In this document: positions 18,771 to 27,530 of the stretch, piece after piece
Position numbering within the stretch: the first letter of the stretch is position 1
Layout: each line of letters opens with the position of its first letter
Origin: OMII01 sp947467385
Lineage (GTDB): Bacteria; Bdellovibrionota_C; UBA2361; OMII01
Direction of reading: 5' to 3'
Length of the DNA: 64,000 nucleotides
NCBI GenBank assembly: GCA_044360075.1
Contig: JBIKLA010000007.1
Coordinates: 1 to 64,000, forward strand
Translations under genes and position numbers: made by a program
Notes under the pieces: model-generated
Told to the model about the DNA's origin: nothing
Databases searched by the model: none
What the model saw: the letters and a program-made list of their open reading frames with translations, nothing else

Positions 18771-21449
18771 TTATAAATGCCCGAGGAGCTGTTCGAGCCT
18801 AACCGTCCTCAAGGTACCGAACGAGGCTGCATTCAAGTCGACCACAGCCACGGTGTTGCGCCATGGTATCGGCGGCTGAAGGGCTGAAGGGTAGTAGCGG
18901 TTAACGAGCAGCCTCTTGAGGTGATCCTGAAGGTCCGGGGTGAGGGGATTAATCTCTAGCAGGGCGAGGACCGCAGCGTACTTTATGGCCGGTGAGCGGC
19001 TCTCCCTGAGGTTCCAAACCTTCGACACGATCGGAACGGCTTGCGGCCCCAACGCTGCGCCCACCCTGCACGCGCCGACCACCTTGTCCTGGCTGTCGGA
19101 GTTGAGGGCGGATGCGACCTCTTCCAGCACCACCTGCGGCGGCAGGAGCCGAATAACCTCGCGCACAGCGCGGTGGTCACCATCGTGCGCCATCGCGGTA
19201 ATCGACTCCTTCACGAAATCCTTCCAGTCGTATGTTGAGTCATTGAGGCTGAGGAGGGCGCGGATGGCGGCGAGCCGCAGCTCCTCGTCGTTCTTGGCGT
19301 CAGACACCACGTTATGAAGGGCCTTCGTGACTTCGCCTGAAGTGGCATCCTTAAGCTTCGGTGAGGCGAGAAGCGCCAGGACCGCGGGGCGTGAGCCCTT
19401 AGAGAGAACTGCCACGGCAACTGAGGAGATCTCGCTGGCTGAGAGCGATGAGGCGAGCGCGTCTTCGAGCAGCCGCTCCTCAACCTCATCACTCACGCCT
19501 TTTTGGCTGAGGATTGCGGTAACGGCGTTGGTCGGCATGGTGCTGCCCTTTAGTCGCGAGTCAAGAATTTCCGACGACACGTTTTCAGGAAGCTGCCCAA
19601 CACACTCATCACACCTGTCGCGGAGGAGCGCTTGGATCGAGGCGTCCACATCCTTGCGCTTGAGGAGCTTCTCAATAGCTGCGCCCCGCCGCGAGAGCTG
19701 CGCGCATCCAGGCTTCACGAGCTGAGCCGCAAGCTCGGCGGACTCTCCCTTGGTTGCAGCCCCCAGCTCTTGAAGTAAGGAGAGGAGCGAAGTCCGGGCC
19801 TCGCCTTCTGAGCGGGGTAGCGTGCGTCTCATCATCGGCACCGTTGCGGCGGCGGGGGCTTTTGCGATGACCACCTCCGCAAGCCGTCCGAGTTCAGGAT
19901 CGCCGAGAAGTGCTAGGGCCGCTGTGGCCGCCCTCTGGGAGAGTGATTTTCGGCCCGCAAGGGAAGCGAGAGCCCGTCCTTGAACGGAGCGGTTGGTCTG
20001 CTGCAGTAGCTTTATGAGCTCGGTCTCGGCATCGTCTGCGCGGCTCAGAAAGCTCTCTGCTCCTGCGGTGTTGAGGCTCGCCCGGAGAGCGAGCAGCGCA
20101 TACGGCACGGCTTTCGACGACTCCTTTGAATAGCCAAGTTCGGCCAGCGCATCGACGGCTTGCTGCTGGCTTGGGGATACCGTAGAGCCCTCGATGAGGG
20201 GAGGGCTCTTGAGAGCCTGCACAATTGCGGAGGCTGCATCGCCGCGCCGGTCTGGTGCCGACACAAGCGCCTTCAACGCCGCCCGTTGCAGCTCTTGATC
20301 ATCGCTTGAGGCCAGGTCCCGCACCTTCCCCCATAGCACGCCCCTAAGCTCACCGTTGAGAAGCTTGGCGCTTGCGGAGACCAGCTCAATAGCCTGGAGC
20401 TGTTGTGCGCGATTCTGGGATGCCAGCATTGCCGGAAGGCGCTTGGCCAGGGCCGGCACGGACCTCAGCAGGCAGCGCTGCTCGGCGAGATCGAGCGAGT
20501 CAAACGAGCTGCGCTGGATGAGGGCTGGCACGAGGGCCGCATCCGCTGTTATGCCATCGAGGATAACGCAGCTTTTCGCCAGGAGTGGCATGAAGATCTG
20601 CGACTTGGCTGGGTCGCTCGCTAGGCGGACAAAATCTGGCACGAATGACGGCAGGACATTTCGAGCCGGCAGGGGCAGCTGCCGTCCAAGGCGCTGCTGC
20701 TGCTCCTCTGGCAAGCTCACGAGCAGGTCAAGAAACGCCCGCATCCCGCGGCTGCCGTCGGGGTCCACCTCTTTGAGAAACTCGACAATTTTTGCCCCGT
20801 CGGAGCCATCAACGAGCGACAGGTGCTTCGTGACGTGCGGTAGCGTGAGCCCGACGTACTCGTGCAGGAAGTTGCGCGCCACGAGCGGCTTGTCTGATGT
20901 CAGGAGAGCTGTCACCTCCTCGATGTGCGCATCTGAGGGGCTCGTTCCGGCTCGATGAGCCTGCTCCGCAATCGAGGCGCTTGTCTCCTCAAGTGAGACG
21001 GCGATCTCGTCGCTCAGGTTCTCTCGGCTGTAAATCGAAGCGAGTTTCGGCAGTACCGGCAGGGCCGAGGCCCCGGCCAGGGCAAAGATGCGCAAGGCGC
21101 AGCGCTTGCCAAGAAGCTCGCGCTTTGCGTCCATCGTCTGCCAGAGCGAGCCTGGCACAATGTCGCCGCCGATGCCCGCACCAGGAAGGATAGATTCTCC
21201 CGCAAGCGGCTTGCCCGGCAGCTGCGCGAAGGCCTCTGGGGCGCTTGGGGCCTGCGTATTGAGGGTAATAACGCGGGTCAGGAACTCGAAGAGGCTCCTC
21301 TGCTCATCGTGGGCTAGCTGGCTGAAGCGGTCCTTAGCGGCATCGCAATCCTCAAAGACAAACTCCTCCACCTTGCGCTCGGCATGGGCCGGATGCGCGC
21401 CGGAGAGGACAGCACAGATGAGTGCGATGAGCCTTATGAGTATGACCAT
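18771..21449 (-). CDS. Periplasmic HEAT-repeat protein
   Basis: An 892-residue protein with a clear signal peptide (MVILIRLIALICAVLSG...AHAE, cleavage near 23) followed almost entirely by short helical repeats of HEAT/armadillo type, for example RAALKALVSAPDRRGDAA and LRLAAIRALLSLND. A CDEC cluster near residue 615 may form a disulfide. Such solenoids usually scaffold protein contacts; the partner is unknown. Its start overlaps the end of the ABC transporter gene by 16 bases, so the two are co-translated, which ties it to envelope transport. It lies 209 bases upstream of the glucan synthase on the same strand. Confidence 0.8.
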   Translation of the reverse strand: MVILIRLIALICAVLSGAHPAHAERKVEEFVFEDCDAAKDRFSQLAHDEQRSLFEFLTRVITLNTQAPSAPEAFAQLPGKPLAGESILPGAGIGGDIVPGSLWQTMDAKRELLGKRCALRIFALAGASALPVLPKLASIYSRENLSDEIAVSLEETSASIAEQAHRAGTSPSDAHIEEVTALLTSDKPLVARNFLHEYVGLTLPHVTKHLSLVDGSDGAKIVEFLKEVDPDGSRGMRAFLDLLVSLPEEQQQRLGRQLPLPARNVLPSFVPDFVRLASDPAKSQIFMPLLAKSCVILDGITADAALVPALIQRSSFDSLDLAEQRCLLRSVPALAKRLPAMLASQNRAQQLQAIELVSASAKLLNGELRGVLWGKVRDLASSDDQELQRAALKALVSAPDRRGDAASAIVQALKSPPLIEGSTVSPSQQQAVDALAELGYSKESSKAVPYALLALRASLNTAGAESFLSRADDAETELIKLLQQTNRSVQGRALASLAGRKSLSQRAATAALALLGDPELGRLAEVVIAKAPAAATVPMMRRTLPRSEGEARTSLLSLLQELGAATKGESAELAAQLVKPGCAQLSRRGAAIEKLLKRKDVDASIQALLRDRCDECVGQLPENVSSEILDSRLKGSTMPTNAVTAILSQKGVSDEVEERLLEDALASSLSASEISSVAVAVLSKGSRPAVLALLASPKLKDATSGEVTKALHNVVSDAKNDEELRLAAIRALLSLNDSTYDWKDFVKESITAMAHDGDHRAVREVIRLLPPQVVLEEVASALNSDSQDKVVGACRVGAALGPQAVPIVSKVWNLRESRSPAIKYAAVLALLEINPLTPDLQDHLKRLLVNRYYPSALQPPIPWRNTVAVVDLNAASFGTLRTVRLEQLLGHL

Positions 21450-23101
21450 GTGCCATCCCCTTTTAGCTCAAGAACGTTCTCATGAAACTCGCCAAGATCA
21501 ATCGGGCTGCCAGTGCTGACATATCTCTCAACGCAGCCCGGAAGCGAGCGGTAGAGCTCCTGCTCAACGAGCCGATCCATGGCCGTTGTTGCCTCGTCGA
21601 GGAACACGAAGCGGGGCCGCATGAGGAGCAGCCGCGCAAAGGCGAGTCGCTGCTGCTCGCCCGTGCCGAGCACGTTCGGCCAGTCAAGCGTGGCGTCGAG
21701 CCCGCCAACACGCTCGAACATCTCCCCAAGGCGCACCTGCTCAAGAACGCGGATTAGGTCCCTGTCGAGCACGACACGGCGCCGAAGGCCGTACACCAGC
21801 TGCGAACGCAGCGAGCCCAGCACCATGTACGGCCGCTGGGGCAGGAAGAGCGCCTCGCGCAGGTCGGGCCGGATGATCTGGCCCTTGCCCGAATCCCACA
21901 GCCCAGCGATGACGCGAAGGATGGAGCTTTTGCCGCTGCCGCTCGGTCCGCACAGGAGCAGGGAGCGGCCTGTGAACGAGAACGAGATGTCGGTGACGAG
22001 TGCCTGCTCCTTGCGCGGCGTCCAGATCGTCACTGAGCGGAACTCAAGGTTTGGGCCGTTCGATGACTTGATCCGCTCGCCCGGCGAGAGGGGCAGGCTG
22101 GCGCGATCAAGCGCCTCGGAAAATGATCCAAGGCGGTTGATGACCGCCGCAAAGATGCTCAGGTTGCCAAAGTGGTTTACGACGATCGAGAGCGCATTGA
22201 TGACGAACCCGAACGCGGCGCCGGCCTGAATCACCGAGCCGAACTCGATTTCGCCCCGAAAGAAGAGCGGCGCAACCAGGACCGTCGGCAGCACGGTCAG
22301 TATGTAGTTGTAGCCAGTTGTGAAGAACTGAAGGTTTCGGTTCCAGTTGATCACAAGGAGCAGGTTGTTGAGCGCGGACTTCAGCCGCTGGCGGGTGCGG
22401 ACGAACTCGCGAGACTCGCGGCCATAGAACGCGATCGACTCGGCGCTGTCGCGGACGTTAATGAGCTTGTAGCGGTAGTCGGCCTCCTTCTTGAGCTGCG
22501 CGAAGTTAAGGCCGATGAGGGGCCGCCCGAGAAAGTACGTCACGATTGAGCCGACGATTGAGTACCCAGCGGCCGCAACAAAGAGCAGCCACGAGATCGA
22601 CCAGAGCACGTACACATAGAGGAAGAGCTGAACAGAGGAGTTGAAGAGGATGAGGCAGAACGTGAGGCTCTGCGTGCAGAACGAGCGCACGTCCTCCTCG
22701 ATACGCTGGTCTGGATTGTCGATGTCGCCCCTCAGGTTGAGGCGATAGTATGCCCGCTCTGAAAAATAGCGTGCAAGGATGCGGTGGCTGAGCCACCGCC
22801 GCCACAAGAGGCTTAGGCGCTGCTCTGTGTACGAGTAAAACACGACGATCGGCGTGGCGATGATGAAGGCGCCCAGGTAGTGCAGCAGCTTCCAGTAGAA
22901 GAGATCAGTGTTCTTTGTCTGGAGCGCTGTCATGAAGTCGCGCCCGATGTAGCTCATGATGACGCCCACGCCGTTGATCGTCAGGGAGAGCCCAAGGAGC
23001 AGCGAAACGAGCCCGATGGCCTTCCAGCGCACCTCGGAGCGGAAGAAGGGGCTCGCGAGGGAGAGAAACCTGCGGACGACGTTGCGGTCTATTTGGGCCA
23101 T
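21434..23101 (-). CDS. SbmA/BacA-YddA-like ABC transporter, membrane plus ATPase
   Basis: A half-transporter of 555 residues: an N-terminal membrane domain with about six helices (residues 20-310) of the ABC_membrane_2 type seen in YddA, SbmA, BacA and peroxisomal ABCD proteins, then an ATPase with Walker A GPSGSGKSS, signature LGTGEQQRLAFARLL and Walker B FVFLDEATTAMD. The usual H-loop GHR is replaced: the segment reads YVSTGSPIDLGEFH, so the switch histidine is missing (Ser in its place). Family members move peptides, cobalamin or acyl compounds; substrate unknown here. It sits between a second ABC transporter (79 bases upstream) and the HEAT gene (16-base overlap). Confidence 0.88.
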   Translation of the reverse strand: MAQIDRNVVRRFLSLASPFFRSEVRWKAIGLVSLLLGLSLTINGVGVIMSYIGRDFMTALQTKNTDLFYWKLLHYLGAFIIATPIVVFYSYTEQRLSLLWRRWLSHRILARYFSERAYYRLNLRGDIDNPDQRIEEDVRSFCTQSLTFCLILFNSSVQLFLYVYVLWSISWLLFVAAAGYSIVGSIVTYFLGRPLIGLNFAQLKKEADYRYKLINVRDSAESIAFYGRESREFVRTRQRLKSALNNLLLVINWNRNLQFFTTGYNYILTVLPTVLVAPLFFRGEIEFGSVIQAGAAFGFVINALSIVVNHFGNLSIFAAVINRLGSFSEALDRASLPLSPGERIKSSNGPNLEFRSVTIWTPRKEQALVTDISFSFTGRSLLLCGPSGSGKSSILRVIAGLWDSGKGQIIRPDLREALFLPQRPYMVLGSLRSQLVYGLRRRVVLDRDLIRVLEQVRLGEMFERVGGLDATLDWPNVLGTGEQQRLAFARLLLMRPRFVFLDEATTAMDRLVEQELYRSLPGCVERYVSTGSPIDLGEFHENVLELKGDGTWSYS

Positions 23102-23180
23102 GCGTCAGCGCCCGCCCCGCTGGGTGATGCGGCGCGGCATGAAGATAGGGTCATGCGGTATACCGCTGTTGATGGTCGCA

Positions 23181-24986
23181 TCAGCTTTGAGCGCCCTCGC
23201 CGCTAATAACCGTTCGCTCGTAGTCAGCCCACGCAGCGGAAAAACCTCGTCCGGCAGCCCGCAGCTCCGGGAAGGTGCCAACCTCCTCGATGCGGCCATC
23301 CCGCACGTAAATCACCCGGTCGAACATGGGCACAAGCGCCAGCCGATGGCACGCCATGACGACGGTGAGCGCGCTAAACTCATGTAGAATGCCCGCAAAA
23401 ACCTGCTTCTCGGTCAGCGGATCAAGGCTTGATGTTGGCTCATCGAGCAGCAGTATATCTTTTCCTGGAACGCGCAGGATGCCCCGGGCAAGGGAAAGGC
23501 GCTGCCGCTCGCCCACCGAGATGTTGAGGCCGGACTCCTCAAGCACGCTGTCCCAGCCGTTTGAGAGCTTCTGAAGCAGGTGGCTGGCGCGGCAAATTTC
23601 TAGCGCCTTGAGCAGCTGCTCGGGCGGAAAGCTTTCACCGAAGCTCAGGTTGTAGTGCAGCGTTTCGGAAAAGATCTCTGGCTCCTGGGGCACCAGTAGG
23701 CTGACACTCGCGATGTCATCGAGCGACAGGATGGTGCCGTCCGGCAGCTGCGCGTGCCCCTGCTGGGTCGCGAGCATGCCCGCCATGACCTTGAGGAGCG
23801 TAGACTTGCCCCCGCCGCTGGGGCCGACGAGCGCTATCTTTTCGCCGCGCGCCAGGTCAAGCGAAACATTCTTGAGGTTTGCGAAGTCGCCGCCATATGA
23901 AAACGCAACTTCACGCAGTGACACCGTCGACCAATCGCGCGGCATCTTGCTGGTGCGGACCGGCAGCCTAAGGTCTCCCGACTCAGTAATGACCGACGAG
24001 GCATCGTCATATGCAATAGCCGCCTCGATTATGCCTCCGTAGTAACCGGTAAAGGCCCCGATGGCAGACCAGATACGGTCGAGGTAGTTAAGCAGTACGT
24101 ATGCCTTTGCGATGTCGAAGGTGGGGCCAAGGGCACGCTGATTGTTGAGGTAGATGTAGAGAGACAAGCCCATGACGAGACTGTATCCAACTGCAATCGT
24201 GCCCCACTTGAGCTCCTGGTACTTCCAGATTTTGCGGCTGAGCTTGAAGCCCTCGCCGCGCTGGGAGCGGAGATAGTGCACAGCAGGCTTCTCCAGGTGG
24301 AGCGTCTTCACTGTGATGATGTTCGAAAGATAGTCTACCGTGGTGCGGTTGAGGCGGTCGTTGAAGCGGTTGTTCTTGCGGATGTTGCGCGTCAGCCGGG
24401 TATTGAAGAGCAGCATGAGCGCAATCGTGATGAAGCCCATTGAGATGACAGTGATGGCAACCTCAAAATCGAGCACGAAGATAAGCATCGCAACCACGAC
24501 AAACTTCATGACGCCGTCGATGATCTGCCACGTATAGTTCGACACCACCGCTTCAACAGCGCCCACTGAGCGGTTAAGCCTGCTTAGGTTTTCTCCGGTA
24601 TGGTGGTAGACGTGCCACTTGAGGGGAAAGCTGAGGAGGGCCGTGAAGACTTCCTCAAGCTTCTTGAAGCGGCTCGTGAAGGCGGTGATTCCCTTCAGGT
24701 AACTCGCAAGGTGGTGCGAGAGGGCGTAGAGCATCTTTAGCCCCACAAACATGCCGATGGCCTTCACTGCCGAGGTGAACGCCTCCTCCGTGAAGCCGTC
24801 CCGCACGAAGATCTGCAGGATCTCGCCAAGAGCCCACGGAACGGCGAGGTCTATGCCGTAGGCGATGACGAAGAGGACGAGGAAGGAGAAGAAGCGAACC
24901 CGATCTCCAGCCGTTGATTCCCATGTGGCAAGCACCAGCCCCTTGATGGAAGAGCGTGCAGAGTTTTGCGGAGGGGACCCATTCAT
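23181..24986 (-). CDS. ABC exporter, fused membrane domain and ATPase
   Basis: A type I exporter half-transporter of 601 residues: six transmembrane helices in residues 30-330 and an ATPase with Walker A GPSGGGKST, Q-loop region LLVPQEPEIFSE, signature ISVGERQRLSLARG, Walker B ILLLDEPTSSLD and H-loop ACHR, all intact. Length and layout match lipid, peptide and glucan exporters; NdvA/ChvA, which exports cyclic beta-1,2-glucan, has the same architecture and about the same length. Because a cyclic glucan synthase lies three genes downstream, glucan export is a reasonable guess but unproven. First gene of the minus-strand cluster. Confidence 0.88.
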   Translation of the reverse strand: MNGSPPQNSARSSIKGLVLATWESTAGDRVRFFSFLVLFVIAYGIDLAVPWALGEILQIFVRDGFTEEAFTSAVKAIGMFVGLKMLYALSHHLASYLKGITAFTSRFKKLEEVFTALLSFPLKWHVYHHTGENLSRLNRSVGAVEAVVSNYTWQIIDGVMKFVVVAMLIFVLDFEVAITVISMGFITIALMLLFNTRLTRNIRKNNRFNDRLNRTTVDYLSNIITVKTLHLEKPAVHYLRSQRGEGFKLSRKIWKYQELKWGTIAVGYSLVMGLSLYIYLNNQRALGPTFDIAKAYVLLNYLDRIWSAIGAFTGYYGGIIEAAIAYDDASSVITESGDLRLPVRTSKMPRDWSTVSLREVAFSYGGDFANLKNVSLDLARGEKIALVGPSGGGKSTLLKVMAGMLATQQGHAQLPDGTILSLDDIASVSLLVPQEPEIFSETLHYNLSFGESFPPEQLLKALEICRASHLLQKLSNGWDSVLEESGLNISVGERQRLSLARGILRVPGKDILLLDEPTSSLDPLTEKQVFAGILHEFSALTVVMACHRLALVPMFDRVIYVRDGRIEEVGTFPELRAAGRGFSAAWADYERTVISGEGAQS

Positions 24987-25419
24987 AAGGGGTGAGGCCG
25001 GGCAGACTAAAAAGTTTGGCGTTTATACCAGAATGCGCCGGCACTGTCTTGGTTGGCGGAGCACCCTTAACGTAACGCTGTTACTCGAAATTTCTTCAAC
25101 AGCCAGCCCCTGGTTAGATGCATTCGCCCCTCCGGCCGCCGCCCCCGCCCGCACCACGAACTCTCAGAGAACTCGTGGTCCAGACCTCTTGTGGTGAGCA
25201 GATCACGAGTTCTCTGAGAGTTTGTGGTTTTTTGGGAGTGAGTTCGGCTAGTTAAGGAACTTGAAGAAAGTAGGGGAGTGCGAGGTGTGTGTAGAATTGC
25301 GTTCTGAAGTCGCGATGGAAGAGGCGAGTGGTTGCTGAGAGAGGGCAAAAAATGAGTTGGATCCTATTATCCGAACTCAAAAAAGAAGAACGCGAATAGG
25401 CGCGTGTAACCTTAGATGC
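24987..25419. other. Intergenic region with twin palindromes
   Basis: This 433-base gap separates two minus-strand genes and must hold the promoter of the ABC/HEAT cluster. Nothing protein-like is seen; a minus-strand open frame at 25067-25348 owes most of its residues to the palindromes. Its one clear structure is the pair of palindromes described at 25154-25227. Confidence 0.5.
25154..25227. repeat. Two near-identical 25-base palindromes
   Basis: Copy one (25154-25178) has the form CCACGA-ac-TCTC-a-GAGA-ac-TCGTGG, an imperfect palindrome. Copy two (25204-25227) is its reverse complement with two differences. They can form either two small hairpins or one large 24-base-pair hairpin, followed on the plus strand by six T residues (25228-25233). 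Possibilities: plus-strand terminator, double operator for a dimeric regulator, or a mobile palindromic repeat. No plus-strand gene lies immediately upstream, so a terminator role is not obvious. Confidence 0.6.
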
Positions 25420-25929
25420 TCACCGGTAGAGGCAATTGAGCCATGCAAGCAGGGCTAGGCCAATGAGCAGGCAAGCCAGACCTATTCGACAGCCCCGCGA
25501 TATCGGAGGGTCATCGAATTTTTCGAACTGGTGCTCCCAGTCCAAACGCACATCGTCAGCTGACTCGAACTCTGAGTAGGCGCGCCGCAGCTTTGTGCGG
25601 AGCCTGGTGGCCTCAGAAATCTCCCACGCTGCGATGCCGGCAGGAAGCTCCGCACCGAGCGGAATAACCGACCAGCTGTCGTTCTTCCACTGGAGAGCGT
25701 TCATATTCATCGCGCCGAGGCGATAGATCACGAACGGCTCGCCGTGAATGTACGGCCGACCGCCGCGCCGAGACACCATCATGGCCACCGCCAAGTTTGG
25801 CGATGCTCGTGTCACCTGCAGGGCTGAGACGAACTCAGGCACGTCGACCTCGTTCGAGCTCAGCACATCGAGCACAAACTCCGTCTCCCAAGACGGAGGC
25901 TTCACAAAACCTTCCCGATTCCCTTCCAT
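25420..25929 (-). CDS. Hypothetical protein with C-terminal membrane anchor
   Basis: A 169-residue protein; start ATG 25929 is supported by AAGGAGG seven bases upstream. The body (1-145) is soluble and mixed alpha/beta, followed by a single hydrophobic helix GLACLLIGLALLAWLN at the very end, so it is probably tail-anchored with the body in the cytoplasm. No motif or family recognised. It follows the ctaA-type gene on the same strand, 68 bases apart, and could share its transcript. Confidence 0.7.
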   Translation of the reverse strand: MEGNREGFVKPPSWETEFVLDVLSSNEVDVPEFVSALQVTRASPNLAVAMMVSRRGGRPYIHGEPFVIYRLGAMNMNALQWKNDSWSVIPLGAELPAGIAAWEISEATRLRTKLRRAYSEFESADDVRLDWEHQFEKFDDPPISRGCRIGLACLLIGLALLAWLNCLYR

Positions 25930-25997
25930 CACTCCACCTCCTTGAGGACCGATTGGCTGGGCGAAAACCGAGGGGATTGTAACGCAGCTTTGGGGGA

Positions 25998-26945
25998 CTA
26001 GTCTTGTCCCGCGCCAGCTGAGTTGCTCGTTTGACGAATGGTGTGAAACAGGGCCACTGATGCCAGGATTATCAACAGGTTGGCGGCTAAAAGGTGGGTA
26101 AGCTTAAGCCATGCCGGGGCAAGTAGCGTAAGGGTTAGTATTCCTATCGCCACCGCGCCGTAGGTGGCAAGCCGCAGCCGGACATACCATGCTCGGGCGT
26201 TTGCATCCGGAGCCCACGCCTCAAGGCGCGAGAAGAAGAATAGCACGCCGACCACCGTTGCCAGTGCAAGCACGGGGTGGATAAGCCGTAGCCGCACGGC
26301 GAGGTGCGATTCGGGAGCAAGATCCTTTGCGAGCCCCGCCCCAAGGGAGGGCGACGGTGCGAGATGAGATCCAAGCGATGCAAGCGCGCCGGTGCATAGC
26401 AGCGCAAGCAGAACGGCACCGGTGATGCCCAAGAGCCGCACGAGCTGCGGGGGCAGTGGACGCCTGGCGCAGCCAGTCCAGCGAAAGCTTTCGGCCGCCA
26501 TCACGGCGCTCAAGAGTAGAGCAGAGGTATTTACAAGGTGTAGAGGCATGACGACGAGTCGGGCCAGATCGGTGCTCTGGTCCACAAGCCGCATGGTGAC
26601 GAGCTGCCTTCCGATCAGGGCTTCGGTAATAGTGAAGAAGAGCACCATGACGGGCCAGAAGCGGGCTGACGGGTCGGAGCTGAAGGCGCGGCGCGAGAAC
26701 CATACCATCGCCAGCACAAGCACGCCGTAGAGCGCAGTCGAGTAGCGATGAGACACCTCGATCCAGGTCTTAATCGGTCCGTCGAGCGGGATGGCCTGCC
26801 CGTTGCATAGCGGCCAGTGATCGCCGCATCCGTCGCCGGAGTGCGAGATGCGAACCCACGCGCCCCACGCGATGATCAGGACCGTGTACCACACCACGCC
26901 CCATGCGAAGCGGTGCAGCCTCAACTGAGGTTGTTGTTGCGCCAT
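25998..26945 (-). CDS. ctaA: Heme A synthase, CtaA/Cox15 family
   Basis: Integral membrane enzyme that oxidises the C8 methyl of heme O to give heme A for aa3-type cytochrome oxidase. Eight hydrophobic helices are visible. The first external loop has the paired cysteines Cys40 and Cys47 (SGDGCGDHWPLCNG) typical of CtaA; heme-ligand histidines are seen at EVSHRYST (His66), MPLHLVN, LIHPVLA and LTHLLAAN. 315 residues is normal. It implies aerobic respiration with heme A. No ctaB or oxidase subunit gene is adjacent. Confidence 0.93.
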   Translation of the reverse strand: MAQQQPQLRLHRFAWGVVWYTVLIIAWGAWVRISHSGDGCGDHWPLCNGQAIPLDGPIKTWIEVSHRYSTALYGVLVLAMVWFSRRAFSSDPSARFWPVMVLFFTITEALIGRQLVTMRLVDQSTDLARLVVMPLHLVNTSALLLSAVMAAESFRWTGCARRPLPPQLVRLLGITGAVLLALLCTGALASLGSHLAPSPSLGAGLAKDLAPESHLAVRLRLIHPVLALATVVGVLFFFSRLEAWAPDANARAWYVRLRLATYGAVAIGILTLTLLAPAWLKLTHLLAANLLIILASVALFHTIRQTSNSAGAGQD

Positions 26946-27000
26946 ATCAGCAAGGACTGTAGCACAGCCGGCTCTGCCGGAGCCATCCGAGCGCCCAAGC

Positions 27001-27513
27001 TTATATGGTTGGGATTATGAGGGTCGGGCGGCGAGAGAGCCGCACGATCTGCTCGGCGACGCTGCCGACGAGGACCCGCGAAAATCCCGTTCTCCCGTGA
27101 GAGGCGGTGACGACAAGATCCACGTCGCTTTGCTGAATGAACTCGAGGATCGTATGGTGCACTGGACGCGCGGCTTCACGCAGCTCGTGTCGTGCCTGCA
27201 TGCCGGAGAAGTGCTGCAAAAGGTGCGCTTTGAGGGCTTCCTCGGTGCTCCTGCGGGCTCCCTCAAGCGCCTCTGGCAGGTATTCAGACGGAAGCTCAAG
27301 GGCGGCGCTTCCCTCGTAGAGGTGCATCGAGATGTCGATGCACGTGAGGAGCGTTACGGTTGCCTGAAAAGCGAGCGCTAAGGAGCGTGCGGCAGGATAG
27401 GCCTGCATCGACGCAGCCGAAAGGTCCGTTGTCACGAGGATAGATCGAGGAGCGAAATCCGCCATGCCGGTATCATGGCCGCGCGCTGAGGCGCCCTCAA
27501 CTCTCGCCGTCAT
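27001..27513 (-). CDS. Universal stress protein, UspA family
   Basis: Single-domain USP fold: SILVTTDLSAAS near the N-terminus, VDLVVTASHGRTGFSRVLVGSVAEQIVRLSRRPTLIIP at the C-terminus, which contains the GxxG...G(S) nucleotide-binding pattern of ATP-binding members. The start at 27513 lies 18 bases after the HD gene stop; an internal ATG at 27465 (MADFAPRSILVT) matches the usual family start better, though neither has a good Shine-Dalgarno. Probable role in stress response, likely co-transcribed with the two genes upstream. Confidence 0.88.
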   Translation of the reverse strand: MTARVEGASARGHDTGMADFAPRSILVTTDLSAASMQAYPAARSLALAFQATVTLLTCIDISMHLYEGSAALELPSEYLPEALEGARRSTEEALKAHLLQHFSGMQARHELREAARPVHHTILEFIQQSDVDLVVTASHGRTGFSRVLVGSVAEQIVRLSRRPTLIIPTI

Positions 27514-27530
27514 GCTCCGGCGATCATGTG

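Noticed and set aside
25067..25348. Minus-strand frame in the intergenic gap before the ABC cluster
   Set aside because: Its residues come largely from the twin palindromes and it has no ribosome-binding site.
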